Shown here: one piece after another, positions 37,385 through 46,587 of the stretch
Layout of the letters: each line of letters starts with the position of its first letter
Position numbering within the stretch: the first letter of the stretch is position 1
DNA from: Alphaproteobacteria bacterium
GTDB taxonomy: Bacteria > Pseudomonadota > Alphaproteobacteria > DSM-16000 > Inquilinaceae
DNA: 64,000 nt
Assembly (NCBI GenBank): GCA_028281925.1
Contig: JANQIX010000016.1
Coordinates: 48,601 to 112,600, forward strand
Direction of reading: 5' to 3'
The notes under the pieces: generated by a model
The model's input: only the letters and a program-made list of their open reading frames with translations
Databases searched by the model: none
What the model was told of the DNA's origin: nothing
Made by a program: the position numbers and the translations under genes

Positions 37385-38178
37385 CGCAGGCCCCTGAATA
37401 CGGGTGCTCGTTTCTGCAGGAACGCTGACACACCTTCCGCATAGTCCGGCGTGCGGCCGGCGTCCCGCTGCAGGTCACGCTCCATGTCCAGGTGAGCATC
37501 GAACGGCTGGTCTGCCGCCGCCTGGATTGCCCGTTTGGTCAGTCCTAAGCCAATCGTCGGGCCCCGAGCCAGCTTTCTTGCCAGCGCCATGGCTTCCTCC
37601 ATCAATGCGTCGTCGGCGACGGCCTTCCAGATCAGCCCCCATTGAGCCGCGGTTTCCGCATCCAGTGGTTCTGCCGTCATGGCCAGGGCCTTGGCCCGCG
37701 CCTCGCCGACCAGTTTCGCCAGCATCCATGTACCGCCTGAATCGGGTATCAGGCCAATCTTCGCGAAGGCCTGAATGAAGCGCGCCGACCGGGCAGCCAG
37801 CACGATGTCGCAAGCCAGTGGCAGATTGGCGCCAGCCCCAGCGGCCACGCCGTTGACCGCACAAATCACTGGCTTCTCAAGGTCGCGGAGGCGCCGAACG
37901 ATAGGGCTGTAGACCTGTTCGATGGTCGCGCCAAGGTCGGGTGGCCCCGTCATGCGTGACGGATCCCGGTCGTCGAGATCCTGGCCGGCGCAAAACGCTC
38001 GGCCGGCACCCGTCAGGATCACGGCCCTGATCTCTGCGCTGGCGGCGCACTCGTCCAACGCGCGGGCCAGTGCGGCCCCCATGTCGGCATTGATCGCGTT
38101 CAGCTTCTCCGGCCGGTTCAACGTCAGCCGACAGACGCCGTCGATCGCCTCAACCCTCAAGGGCATGTCACCGGTCAT
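37381..38178 (-). CDS. paaG: PaaG: ring-1,2-epoxyphenylacetyl-CoA isomerase
   Basis: The 265-aa crotonase-fold enzyme converts the epoxide to oxepin-CoA and also shifts double bonds later in the pathway. The oxyanion-hole loops are in GAGRAFCAGQDLDD and NGVAAGAGANLPLA. The PaaG-type catalytic Asp is in GLIPDSGGTWML, where hydratases would have Glu. It leads the divergent unit opposite paaN, and both share a 157-bp promoter region containing a candidate operator. Confidence 0.93.
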   Translation of the reverse strand: MTGDMPLRVEAIDGVCRLTLNRPEKLNAINADMGAALARALDECAASAEIRAVILTGAGRAFCAGQDLDDRDPSRMTGPPDLGATIEQVYSPIVRRLRDLEKPVICAVNGVAAGAGANLPLACDIVLAARSARFIQAFAKIGLIPDSGGTWMLAKLVGEARAKALAMTAEPLDAETAAQWGLIWKAVADDALMEEAMALARKLARGPTIGLGLTKRAIQAAADQPFDAHLDMERDLQRDAGRTPDYAEGVSAFLQKRAPVFRGLR

Positions 38179-38248
38179 GGGCTCCTCCTGATCCCCCGAT
38201 AGCGCAATATTGTTGCGTAAGGGGCGACGTTACGAAAGCTCTTGCATA

Positions 38249-38264
38249 GTCCGACCGGTCAGTC
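38249..38264. promoter_or_regulatory. Putative TetR (PaaR-like) operator in the divergent paaG/paaN promoter
   Basis: The imperfect palindrome is centred on GACCGGTC (38253-38260) and continues AGTCAATATATG. It shares ACCGGTCAGTCA with the reverse complement of the site before livH and CGGTCAGT with the site before the thiolase. It lies between two divergent paa units, about 70-75 bp from each start. Confidence 0.6.
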
Positions 38265-38335
38265 AATATATGGACACGCAACGGCGCTGACCGAAAACGA
38301 GACGACGAGCAGTCGAAGGACCTTTGGGGGAATTG

Positions 38336-39994
38336 ATGGCGACCCTGTTCGAAACGCATCGCAAACCGCTGGACGGTGCGCTGGCGGCCACACGATCGCG
38401 AACCTATTGGTCGGCGTTCCCAGAGTTGCCGAGCGGCAAGATCTATGGGGAGACAGCCAAGGCAGATGGGGCGGCCGCCTACGACGCGTATGTCGGCAAC
38501 ACCTTCGACCTGCCGGGCCATCCCGGCGACGACGAGGCAGGGGCCGAAGTCTCACCCTATGGCGGTGCGCTTGGCATCCGATATCCGTCAGCCACACCGA
38601 CTGCCCTGATCGAAGTCGCCAAGGCGGCCATGCCAGCCTGGGCGGAAACCGCGCCCGAAACGCGGGTGGGCGTCTGTCTGGAGGCGCTGAAACGCCTGAA
38701 CACTCGCAGCTTCGAGATGGCCAACGCCGTCATGAAGACGACCGGACAGGGCTTTGCGATGGCATTCCAGGCCGGCGGCCCGAATGCGCAGGACCGCGGG
38801 CTGGAAGCCGTAGCCTATGCCTGGGAGGCGATGGCACGCACCCCTGCCACAGCCACATGGACCAAGCCGACCGGCAAGGATACCACGATCACCGTTGAGA
38901 AGCGGTGGCGGATCATTCCGCGCGGCATAGGGCTCGTCATCGGCTGCAACACCTTCCCAACGTGGAACTCGTACGCCGGGCTGTTCGCTAGCTTGGCAAC
39001 CGGTAATCCCGTGATCGTCAAGCCACATCCGTCGGCCATCCTGCCACTGGCCATAAGCGTGAAGGTCATCCGGGCGGTGCTGGGAGAAGAAGGGTTCGAT
39101 CCCAATCTCGTCTTGCTGGCGGCGGAGGAGCCGGGCGGCGAACTGGCAAAGGCCTTTGTCGGCCATCCGGACGTGGCGCTGATCGACTATACCGGATCAA
39201 GTGCATTCGGGGCCTGGGTTCGCGGCAATGCCGGCGGGGCGCAAGTGTATTCCGAAGAAGCCGGGGTCAATCCCGTCGTCATCGCCGGCACCAGCAATTT
39301 CCGCGGCATGTGCGCCAACCTGGCGTTCTCTCTGGCGCTCTACAGCGGCCAGATGTGCACGGCGCCGCAGCCGATCTATGTGCCGCGAAACGGCATCGAC
39401 ACCGATCAGGGCCGCAAGAGCTTCGATGACGTCGCAGCGGGCATCGCCACTGCGATCGACAAACTCTTGTCCGATCCGGCACGCGCGGCCGCCATCTGCG
39501 GCGCGATCGCTTCGGACGCGACCCTAAAACGCATTAAAGACGCATCATCGCTTGGACGCGTGGTGCGTGCGTCGAGCGCAATCGATGGCTTGGATGGCGC
39601 ACGCACCGCGACGCCGCTTGTGTTGGCCTTAGACGCGAAGGCTTCGGACGCACACACGGTCGAACGGTTCGGTCCTATCAGCTTCGTGGTAGCGGTCGAC
39701 GATGCCGGTGATGGGCTGGGCCACGCTGTCGCAGGCGTCCGGCAACAGGGGGCGATTACGGCTGCCGTCTATGCCACAGATCCCACCTTCCTTGACGCCG
39801 CAGAAGCAGCTTTTGCAGCCGTCGGCGCCAACCTTTCCTGCAATCTGATCGGCGACCTCTACGTCAACCAGAGTGCGGCGTTCAGTGATTATCACGCCAC
39901 CGGCGCCAATCCGGCCGCGAATTCCTGCTTCACCGACCTTGCGTTCGTCGCGAACCGCTTCCGCGTCGCCGCGGCGCGCCGGCTCGCGGCCTGA
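38336..39994 (+). CDS. paaN: PaaN: aldehyde dehydrogenase of phenylacetate ring cleavage
   Basis: The 552-aa ALDH-superfamily protein matches the PaaN type, which lacks the MaoC-like hydratase domain of E. coli PaaZ (about 680 aa). The catalytic Cys is in LYSGQMCTAPQP and the general base Glu in YSEEAGVNPVV; GCNTFPTWNSYAGLFASL is the cofactor-side motif. ATG 38336 follows a GGGGG tract. It should oxidise the semialdehyde formed on oxepin-CoA ring opening. The partner hydrolase (a MaoC/ECH protein) is not in the window, so it must be encoded elsewhere or replaced. Confidence 0.9.
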   Translation: MATLFETHRKPLDGALAATRSRTYWSAFPELPSGKIYGETAKADGAAAYDAYVGNTFDLPGHPGDDEAGAEVSPYGGALGIRYPSATPTALIEVAKAAMPAWAETAPETRVGVCLEALKRLNTRSFEMANAVMKTTGQGFAMAFQAGGPNAQDRGLEAVAYAWEAMARTPATATWTKPTGKDTTITVEKRWRIIPRGIGLVIGCNTFPTWNSYAGLFASLATGNPVIVKPHPSAILPLAISVKVIRAVLGEEGFDPNLVLLAAEEPGGELAKAFVGHPDVALIDYTGSSAFGAWVRGNAGGAQVYSEEAGVNPVVIAGTSNFRGMCANLAFSLALYSGQMCTAPQPIYVPRNGIDTDQGRKSFDDVAAGIATAIDKLLSDPARAAAICGAIASDATLKRIKDASSLGRVVRASSAIDGLDGARTATPLVLALDAKASDAHTVERFGPISFVVAVDDAGDGLGHAVAGVRQQGAITAAVYATDPTFLDAAEAAFAAVGANLSCNLIGDLYVNQSAAFSDYHATGANPAANSCFTDLAFVANRFRVAAARRLAA

Positions 39995-40034
39995 GACAAG
40001 CACAGAAACAACAAGACTTAGGGGAGACCAAGTT

Positions 40035-41171
40035 ATGCGCCTGAAGAGCACACTGGCCGTTTCCGCCCTGGCCATGATGGCTGCCAACCCGGCGGCCGCA
40101 GAGATCCGGCTTGGGGCCGTGCTGTCCGTCACCGGTCCGGCGTCGTTCCTCGGCGATCCGGAGTTGAAGACGCTGGAGATGCTGGTCGAAGAGGTGAATG
40201 CCCAAGGGGGGATCAACGGCGAAGAGGTCGTGCTGATCCACTACGACGATGGCGGGGATGCCAACCGGGCCCGCACCTTCGCCACCCGGCTTGTCGAGGA
40301 TGACGAGGTGGCGGCCGTTATCGGCGGTTCCACCACTGGCGTCACCATGGCCGTCGCACCGGTCTTCGAAGCGAATGAAATCCCCTTCATCTCACTTGCC
40401 GGTGCCGTGGTGATCATCAACCCGTTGAACCCCTGGGTGTTCAAGACCCCGCATACCGATCGGATGGCCTGTGAGAGCATCTTTACAGACCTGACCGCCC
40501 GTGGCCTCTCCAGCATCGGCATGATCTCCGGTCAGGGCGGCTTCGGTACCTCAATGCGCGAGCAGTGCATCGATGTGGCCGGCGAATACGGCATCGAGAT
40601 CGTGGCGGACGAAACCTACGGCCCGCGTGACTCCGACATGACGCCGCAACTGACCAGCATTGCGGCCACCGATGGCGTCGAGGCGGTGGTCAACGCCGGC
40701 TTCGGCCAGGGGCCCGCCATCGTCACGCGGAACTTCGCCCAGCTTGGGATCGACCTGCCGCTCTATCAGTCGCATGGTGTGGCCTCGGACGCGTTCATCG
40801 AACTGGCCGGCGATGCGGCGGAGGGTGTGCGCCTACCCGGAACAGCCCTGTTGGTCGCAGACCTGCTGGCCGAGGATGATCCGCAGCATGCCGTCGTCAC
40901 CGCCTATCGCGCGGCATACGAGGACCGCTTTGAAGAGCCCGTGTCGACCTTCGGCGGCTATGCCCATGATGCGTTCTGGATCATGGCGCAAGCGATCGAA
41001 AGCGCCGGATCAACCGATGGCGCGGCCGTCCGGGATGCGATCGAGGCAACCACCGGCTGGGTCGGCGTGACCGGCGAATTCAACATGTCGCCGGATGATC
41101 ACATGGGCCTGGACCTGTCGGCGTTCCGGATGCTGGAGATCGTCGACGGCGGCTGGTCGATCATCGACTGA
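40035..41171 (+). CDS. Periplasmic substrate-binding protein of a branched-chain-type ABC importer
   Basis: The 378-aa protein has a cleavable signal peptide (LAVSALAMMAANPAAAE) and the Peripla_BP_6 fold (IRLGAVLSVTGPASFLGDPE, VLIHYDDGGDANRA, VAAVIGGSTTGVTMA). It is 40 bases after paaN and is followed by permeases and ATPases in the LivHMGF order. Members of this family in aromatic-catabolism clusters bind aromatic acids or amines rather than leucine. Here phenylacetate, or an amine fed to the neighbouring amine oxidase, is the best guess. Confidence 0.9.
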   Translation: MRLKSTLAVSALAMMAANPAAAEIRLGAVLSVTGPASFLGDPELKTLEMLVEEVNAQGGINGEEVVLIHYDDGGDANRARTFATRLVEDDEVAAVIGGSTTGVTMAVAPVFEANEIPFISLAGAVVIINPLNPWVFKTPHTDRMACESIFTDLTARGLSSIGMISGQGGFGTSMREQCIDVAGEYGIEIVADETYGPRDSDMTPQLTSIAATDGVEAVVNAGFGQGPAIVTRNFAQLGIDLPLYQSHGVASDAFIELAGDAAEGVRLPGTALLVADLLAEDDPQHAVVTAYRAAYEDRFEEPVSTFGGYAHDAFWIMAQAIESAGSTDGAAVRDAIEATTGWVGVTGEFNMSPDDHMGLDLSAFRMLEIVDGGWSIID

Positions 41172-41241
41172 TCGGCTCTTCCCGGGCGGACCCCGGCGGC
41201 ATTCACGGCCCGGGCCCGCCCCACCCAGTTCTTCTTCAATG

Positions 41242-41254
41242 ACTGACCGGTGAC
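41242..41254. promoter_or_regulatory. Putative TetR (PaaR-like) operator upstream of livH
   Basis: ACTGACCGGTGAC lies in the 110-bp gap between the binding-protein gene and livH. Its reverse complement contains ACCGGTCAGT, identical over ten bases to the paaG/paaN site. Its position suggests that a separate regulated promoter drives the permease-ATPase-tynA part of the operon. Confidence 0.5.
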
Positions 41255-41281
41255 GAACCCGCGTCTCCGCCGGAGACAGCC

Positions 41282-42154
41282 ATGTACGAATTCCTGCAGT
41301 TCGTGTCTTCCGGGATGACCGTTGGTGCGGTGTACGCCTTGGTCGCCCTTGGCTTCACGCTGATCTACAACGCATCCGACGTCGTGAACTTCGCCCAGGG
41401 CGAGTTCGTGATGCTGGGCGGCATGACCACGGTGTTCCTCTACGATGCCGGGACACCGCTTTGGCTGGCGGCCGTCTTGGCGGTGATGATCACGGCCACG
41501 GTCGGCGTTCTATTGAACAAGCTGGCCGTCGAGCCGGCCCGTGGCGCGTCGGTGGTGTCGCTGATCATCATCACCATCGGCGCCTCGATCTTCCTGCGCG
41601 GCGTTGCCCAGATCGTCTTCGACAAGCAGATCCACCGCTTCCCGGCCTTCACGGGCGAGGATCCGATCACGGTCGCAGGAGCAGCGATCCTGCCGCAAAG
41701 CCTCTGGGTTCTGATGGGCGGGGCCGCGATCTTCGGCGTGCTCTACCTGTTCTTCACCCGATCGGTGATCGGCAAAGCAGTGCTGGCCACAGCCAACAAT
41801 CGGCTGGCAGCGAAGCTGGTCGGCATCAACACAACCGCGATGATGACGTTGAGTTTCGGACTGTCGGCGGCGGTCGGCGCGCTTGCGGGCGTACTGGCGA
41901 CGCCGATCACCCTGACCAGCTACGATGTCGGAGGCGGCCTGGCGTTGAAGGGCTTTGCCGCGGCGATGCTGGGCAGCATGGGGGTTCCGGCCGGCGCACT
42001 GGTGGGCGGCCTGCTGCTTGGCCTGATCGAGGCGATGACGGCCGGCTATATCTCGTCGGACTACAAGGACGCCGCCGCGTTCATCGTCATCCTGACTGTA
42101 CTGTTCGTCATGCCCAGAGGGCTGTTCGGGCGCGCTGTTGCGGAGAGGGTGTGA
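41282..42154 (+). CDS. livH: LivH-type ABC permease
   Basis: The 290-aa inner-membrane permease has about eight hydrophobic helices and the LivH/BPD_transp_2 pattern (VYALVALGFTLIYNASDVVNFAQGE, LVGINTTAMMTLSFGLSAAVGA, the EAA-like loop). It begins the permease-ATPase block with a RBS-like CCGGAGA before ATG 41282. Its stop overlaps the livM start (TGATG). Gene symbol is by family; the substrate is probably an aromatic compound, not leucine. Confidence 0.9.
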   Translation: MYEFLQFVSSGMTVGAVYALVALGFTLIYNASDVVNFAQGEFVMLGGMTTVFLYDAGTPLWLAAVLAVMITATVGVLLNKLAVEPARGASVVSLIIITIGASIFLRGVAQIVFDKQIHRFPAFTGEDPITVAGAAILPQSLWVLMGGAAIFGVLYLFFTRSVIGKAVLATANNRLAAKLVGINTTAMMTLSFGLSAAVGALAGVLATPITLTSYDVGGGLALKGFAAAMLGSMGVPAGALVGGLLLGLIEAMTAGYISSDYKDAAAFIVILTVLFVMPRGLFGRAVAERV

Positions 42155-43113
42155 TGCGGCTGTCGCCCCGAACCTGGACGCTGATCATCCTCGCCGTCCT
42201 GATCGCGCTGGCCCCGGTGACCTTCCCAAGCGCGTTCTATTTCCGCATCGGCGCGCTGATCTTCGTCAACGGATTGGCGGTGATCGGCCTCGTGATCCTG
42301 TTCGGCTATGCCGGGCAGATCAGCCTCGGCCACGCCGGGTTTGCCGGGATCGGCGCCTACTCCGCAGCCCTAATGCCTATGCATCTCGGGCTTCATCCCG
42401 CCTTGGCGCTGTTCGCCGGGGCGGTATTGTCCGGCGGCCTGGCGTTCCTGATCGGCCGGCCGATCCTGCGCCTGAAGGGCCACTATCTCGCCGTCGCCAC
42501 GCTCGGGTTCGGCATTCTTGTCTTCATCGTGCTGAACAACGAGGCACAGTTGACCGGCGGTCCGGACGGCATGGCGGTGGAGGATCTGGGGCTGAGGGCC
42601 GTGTCGGACGCTCTCGGCCTGGGCCTGCGGACGGCGGAAGTCTGGTATTGGTTCATGGGACTGGTGCTGCTTCTGGGGGCCTTTCTGGCGCTCAATCTCC
42701 ATACCAGCCCGACCGGCCGTTCGCTCAGATCGCTGCACAACAGTGAAGTCGCCGCCCGCACGCTTGGCGTGGATGTGGTGCGCTACAAGCTGACGGCCTT
42801 CGTCATCTCCGCGGTCTATGCGTCGCTTGCGGGATCGCTTCAGGCGCTGCTGAACGGGTTCGTCACACCCGACGTCGCCGGGTTCCTGCATTCGATCGAA
42901 TGGGTGACGATGGCCGTGCTCGGTGGTGCCGCCACCGTACTGGGGGCGGTGTTCGGGGCCACGATCCTGACCGCATTGCCACAGGCCCTGACGGTATTTC
43001 AGGAATACGAGCATCTGCTGCTCGGCCTGATCATTATGCTGGTCATGATCTTCCTGCCCGCGGGCCTATTGCCCAGTCTTGGTAAGACGCTGCGTCAGGG
43101 GGAGTCGATATGA
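42154..43113 (+). CDS. livM: LivM-type ABC permease
   Basis: The 319-aa permease starts MRLSPRTWTLIILAVLIA at ATG 42154, one base inside the livH stop. It has nine or so hydrophobic helices with the LivM signature LFGYAGQISLGHAGFAGIGAY and the cytoplasmic loop TSPTGRSLRSLHNSEVAARTLG. It pairs with LivH to form the channel. The stop overlaps the livG start by four bases. A longer in-phase frame reaching into livH is a shadow. Confidence 0.92.
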   Translation: MRLSPRTWTLIILAVLIALAPVTFPSAFYFRIGALIFVNGLAVIGLVILFGYAGQISLGHAGFAGIGAYSAALMPMHLGLHPALALFAGAVLSGGLAFLIGRPILRLKGHYLAVATLGFGILVFIVLNNEAQLTGGPDGMAVEDLGLRAVSDALGLGLRTAEVWYWFMGLVLLLGAFLALNLHTSPTGRSLRSLHNSEVAARTLGVDVVRYKLTAFVISAVYASLAGSLQALLNGFVTPDVAGFLHSIEWVTMAVLGGAATVLGAVFGATILTALPQALTVFQEYEHLLLGLIIMLVMIFLPAGLLPSLGKTLRQGESI

Positions 43114-43892
43114 CTCTCATGACAGTGGAAGGCCTTGGCATCGATTTCGGCGGAGTGCGTGCGGTCGATGCCGTGGGGTTCGCGGTCAAGCCGGGCGAGA
43201 TCGTGTCGGTGATCGGACCGAACGGCGCGGGCAAGACGACGCTGTTCAACATATTGTCGGGCGTCTATCGCCCGGATCGTGGTCGCGTGATGCTGGACGG
43301 CATGGATGTGACTGCGATGGCACCGCACCGCCTGGCGGCCCTCGGCCTGTCGCGCACCTTCCAGAACCTGCAGGTCTACCTGCAGATGACGGCGTTGGAG
43401 AATGTGATGGCCGGGCGCCATCTTGCCGAACGATGCTCAGTGATCGCCGATCTGCTGGGCCTGCCGGCATCGCGCCGGCGGACACGGGAAACTGCCGACA
43501 TCGCGCGCGGACTGCTGGCCCGCGTCCATCTGGAACGGGCGGCGGAACGCGAGGCATCGTCACTTTCCTATGGCGCGCTGAAGCGGCTGGAGATCGCCCG
43601 TGCGCTGGCCGCACAGCCCCGTCTGCTGCTGCTCGACGAACCGGCGGCGGGTTGCAACGCCGTGGAGACGGAGGAGATCGATGCCCTGATCGCCGAGATT
43701 GCGGCGGAAGGCGTCGCGATCCTGTTGGTCGAGCACGACATGAAGCTGGTCATGAAGATCTCCAACCACATCGTCGTGCTGGACCACGGAGAGAAGATCG
43801 CAGAAGGCGCACCGGCCGAGATATCCCAGAACCCCAGGGTGATCGAAGCCTATCTGGGCACGCAAGCGGAGGGTGGCCATGCTCTCTGTTAA
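43110..43892 (+). CDS. livG: LivG-type ABC ATPase
   Basis: The 260-aa ATPase has Walker A GPNGAGKTTLFN and Walker B RLLLLDEPAAGCN. The signature loop reads ASSLSYGALKRLEIARAL, where SYGxxK replaces the usual LSGGQ, a feature of many LivG-type proteins. The H-loop is in LVEHDMKLVMK. It energises uptake with LivF. Overlaps with livM and livF indicate coupled translation. Confidence 0.94.
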   Translation: MTLMTVEGLGIDFGGVRAVDAVGFAVKPGEIVSVIGPNGAGKTTLFNILSGVYRPDRGRVMLDGMDVTAMAPHRLAALGLSRTFQNLQVYLQMTALENVMAGRHLAERCSVIADLLGLPASRRRTRETADIARGLLARVHLERAAEREASSLSYGALKRLEIARALAAQPRLLLLDEPAAGCNAVETEEIDALIAEIAAEGVAILLVEHDMKLVMKISNHIVVLDHGEKIAEGAPAEISQNPRVIEAYLGTQAEGGHALC

Positions 43893-44580
43893 GGACCTGC
43901 GTAGCCGGTACGGCCGTATCGAGGCGCTTCACGGCGTCGACCTGGAGGTGAAGTCGGGCGAGATCGTCACTGTGGTCGGCGCTAATGGCGCCGGCAAGAC
44001 GACGCTGCTCAGATGCCTTTCCGGCGTGCAGCCGGCATCCGCGGGCTCGATCGTCTTCCGCGGAGACGACGTGACCCGCGTGGCGGCACACCGTCGGGTC
44101 GGCCTTGGCCTCGCCCAATCCCCGGAAGGCCGTCAGATCTTCACGACGCTGTCCGTTGAGGACAATCTGAGGCTCGGCGCCTTCCTACATGATGACCCAC
44201 GAGTCGAGCAGGATATGGACGAGGCCTTCGCCCTGTTCCCGATCCTGCGGCAGAAGCGCAGACAACTGGCCGGCGGCCTGTCCGGGGGACAGCAACAGAT
44301 GCTCGCCATCGCACGCGCCCTGATGACGCGGCCGAGCTGTCTGTTGCTTGACGAGCCGAGCCTTGGGCTGGCGCCGATCCTGGTCGCGCAGGTGCTGGAT
44401 GTGGTCAAATCCCTCAAGTCGCTTGGCGTGACCTTGCTGTTGGTGGAGCAGAACGCGTTTGCCGCCCTGAACATCGCCGATCGCGGATATGTCATGGAGA
44501 CGGGGCGGATCACCATCTCCGGCGAGGCCGAAGAGTTGATCGCCGACCCCCGCGTCCGCGAAGCCTATCTCGGCATCTGA
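43879..44580 (+). CDS. livF: LivF-type ABC ATPase
   Basis: The ATPase of 233 aa has Walker A GANGAGKTTLLR, the full signature GGLSGGQQQMLAIARALM, Walker B CLLLDEPSLGL and the H-loop replaced by LVEQNAF as in other LivF proteins. ATG 43879 is chosen because the GGAGGG ribosome site is six bases upstream. A GTG at 43873 would be too close. The start lies 14 bases inside livG. Confidence 0.94.
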   Translation: MLSVKDLRSRYGRIEALHGVDLEVKSGEIVTVVGANGAGKTTLLRCLSGVQPASAGSIVFRGDDVTRVAAHRRVGLGLAQSPEGRQIFTTLSVEDNLRLGAFLHDDPRVEQDMDEAFALFPILRQKRRQLAGGLSGGQQQMLAIARALMTRPSCLLLDEPSLGLAPILVAQVLDVVKSLKSLGVTLLLVEQNAFAALNIADRGYVMETGRITISGEAEELIADPRVREAYLGI

Positions 44581-44606
44581 CGGTGCGGCCGGTCAGGAGG
44601 ATGACG

Positions 44607-46574
44607 ATGCCTGTGACCGTAGATCCTCGCGACGACCTGGCCCTTGTGGTGGTCGACAGCCCGCCGGTGAACGCTACGTCGCGCGCAGTCCGTGCCGGAC
44701 TGATTGAGGCCGCCGACAGGATCGATGCCAACCCGTTGATCCGGGCGGCAGTGTTGATCTGCCGGGGCCAGACCTTTATCGCAGGCGGCGATGTGCGCGA
44801 GTTCGACGCGGAACCGGTCGAGCCGCATCTGCCCGACGTGGTCGCTCGCATCGAGGCGGCGGAGACGCCCTGGCTGGCAGCCATTCACGGATCCGCCCTC
44901 GGCGGCGGGCTGGAGCTTGCGCTTGGCTGTCGCTGGCGCGTCGCTACGGCAGACGCCAGGCTGGGCTTGCCGGAGGTCACTCTTGGTTTGATCCCCGGTG
45001 CCGGCGGAACGGTCAGGCTACCGCGGCTGGTACCCTTGGACCTTGCCACCCGAATGGCTGGCCTGGGTGAGCCGATTTCGGCGCAGGAGGCGCATGCGAA
45101 TGGCTTGGTCGACGCATTGATCGAAGGCGACCTGGAAGCAGGCGCGCTACGGTTTCTGCGCTGTGCCTTGGACGCTCCGCCGCAACGCACGATCGATCGA
45201 CCGATCGCTGATACGGGGGCTAACGACTTCTGGCAAAGCCAGCAGTCAACCGCGGCCAAGCGACATCGTGGGCAGGCGGCACCCGGCCTTGCACTGGAGG
45301 CCCTGCGGGCTGCCGTGGAGCGGTCGGCAGGTGATGCGCTGTCCCGGGAGCGGGAGGTTCATCTGCGCCTGCGCAAGAGCCCGGAGTCGCGGGCTCTGCG
45401 CCATGTCTTCTTTGCCGAACGCGCCGCCATGAAGCCGCCAGTCGAGGCGGCGCCGGGCGATCTAGACTCCGCCGGCGTGGTCGGCGGCGGCACTATGGGG
45501 GCTGGAATTGCGGCCGCCTTCCTGGATGCAGGGATCCCCGTGACGCTGATGGAGCGCGACCAAGCCTCCCTCGATCGCGGGTTGGCGGGCGTCGCCAGGA
45601 TCTATGCCGGCTCCGTCAAGCGCGGACGAATGTCAGAGGCTGATCGCGATGCCCGGCTGGCGCAACTGACCGGTGCGCTGGATGCGAGTTCCCTAGCTGG
45701 GGCCGATGTTGTGGTCGAGGCCGTTTTCGAGGACCTGGAGGTCAAGCGTGAGGTGTTCCGTCGCCTCGACGCCGTCTGCAAGCCGGGCGCGCTGCTGGCT
45801 ACCAACACGTCCTATATCGATCCCAACGCGATCGCCGCCGCCACGTCGCGGCCAGATGCCGTCATTGGGCTGCACTTCTTCAGCCCCGCCAACGTCATGA
45901 AGCTGCTGGAGGTCGTGAGGACAGACGCAGCTTCGGCCCGGAGCCTGGCCACCGCCTGGGCCGTGGCACGGCGGCTGGGCAAGACGCCCGTACTTTCCGG
46001 GGTCTGCGACGGCTTCATCGGCAATCGCATCCTGAAGGTGTTCCGCAGGGAGGCCGAGCGCCTGTTGCTGTCGGGCACCCATCCGGGCGATGTCGATCAC
46101 GCCATGCGGGCCTTCGGCATGCCCATGGGTTCGTTCGAGATGCAGGATCTGGCGGGCTTGGATATTGCGGCTGCGATGCGCGCAGCGGCGCGGGCCCGCG
46201 GTGAAACCGTGTTTGCACCTATCTCCGACCGGCTCGTCGCCCTTGGGCGGCTCGGCCAGAAGGCTGGCGGCGGCTGGTACGACTATGATGACGGGGACCG
46301 GACACCCCGGCCTTCGGATACGGTCGCAGAAATCATCGCCGACGAATCCGCCAAAGCCGGGGGGGCGCGGGAAGATCTGGACGCCGGCGCCATCCAGCAC
46401 CGCATCTTTAGGCCGATGGTCGAGGAAGGGAAACGCATCCTCTCGGAAGGGATCGCGGAGACGCCATCGGCCATCGACCTTGTTGAGGTCTTGGGTTTCG
46501 GGTTTCCGCGCTGGCGCGGTGGCCTGATGTACTGGGCGGCCGCAAACGGAGGGCAGAGCCCAAATTCAACCTGA
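44607..46574 (+). CDS. Fused enoyl-CoA hydratase / 3-hydroxyacyl-CoA dehydrogenase
   Basis: The 655-aa bifunctional beta-oxidation enzyme carries an N-terminal crotonase domain (CRGQTFIAGGDVREFD, GSALGGGLELALG, LIPGAGGTVRLPRL). A Rossmann fold follows (VVGGGTMGAGIAAAFLDAG at about residue 290), and the dehydrogenase C-terminal repeats include GLHFFSPANVMKLLEVV. AGGAGG directly precedes an ATG at 44601; the ATG at 44607 has better spacing and fits the family start. It can supply the PaaF hydratase and PaaH dehydrogenase steps, for which no separate genes are in view. It resembles the peroxisomal-type (FadJ-like) class. Confidence 0.92.
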   Translation: MPVTVDPRDDLALVVVDSPPVNATSRAVRAGLIEAADRIDANPLIRAAVLICRGQTFIAGGDVREFDAEPVEPHLPDVVARIEAAETPWLAAIHGSALGGGLELALGCRWRVATADARLGLPEVTLGLIPGAGGTVRLPRLVPLDLATRMAGLGEPISAQEAHANGLVDALIEGDLEAGALRFLRCALDAPPQRTIDRPIADTGANDFWQSQQSTAAKRHRGQAAPGLALEALRAAVERSAGDALSREREVHLRLRKSPESRALRHVFFAERAAMKPPVEAAPGDLDSAGVVGGGTMGAGIAAAFLDAGIPVTLMERDQASLDRGLAGVARIYAGSVKRGRMSEADRDARLAQLTGALDASSLAGADVVVEAVFEDLEVKREVFRRLDAVCKPGALLATNTSYIDPNAIAAATSRPDAVIGLHFFSPANVMKLLEVVRTDAASARSLATAWAVARRLGKTPVLSGVCDGFIGNRILKVFRREAERLLLSGTHPGDVDHAMRAFGMPMGSFEMQDLAGLDIAAAMRAAARARGETVFAPISDRLVALGRLGQKAGGGWYDYDDGDRTPRPSDTVAEIIADESAKAGGAREDLDAGAIQHRIFRPMVEEGKRILSEGIAETPSAIDLVEVLGFGFPRWRGGLMYWAAANGGQSPNST

Positions 46575-46587
46575 CGGGGAGGCGATA

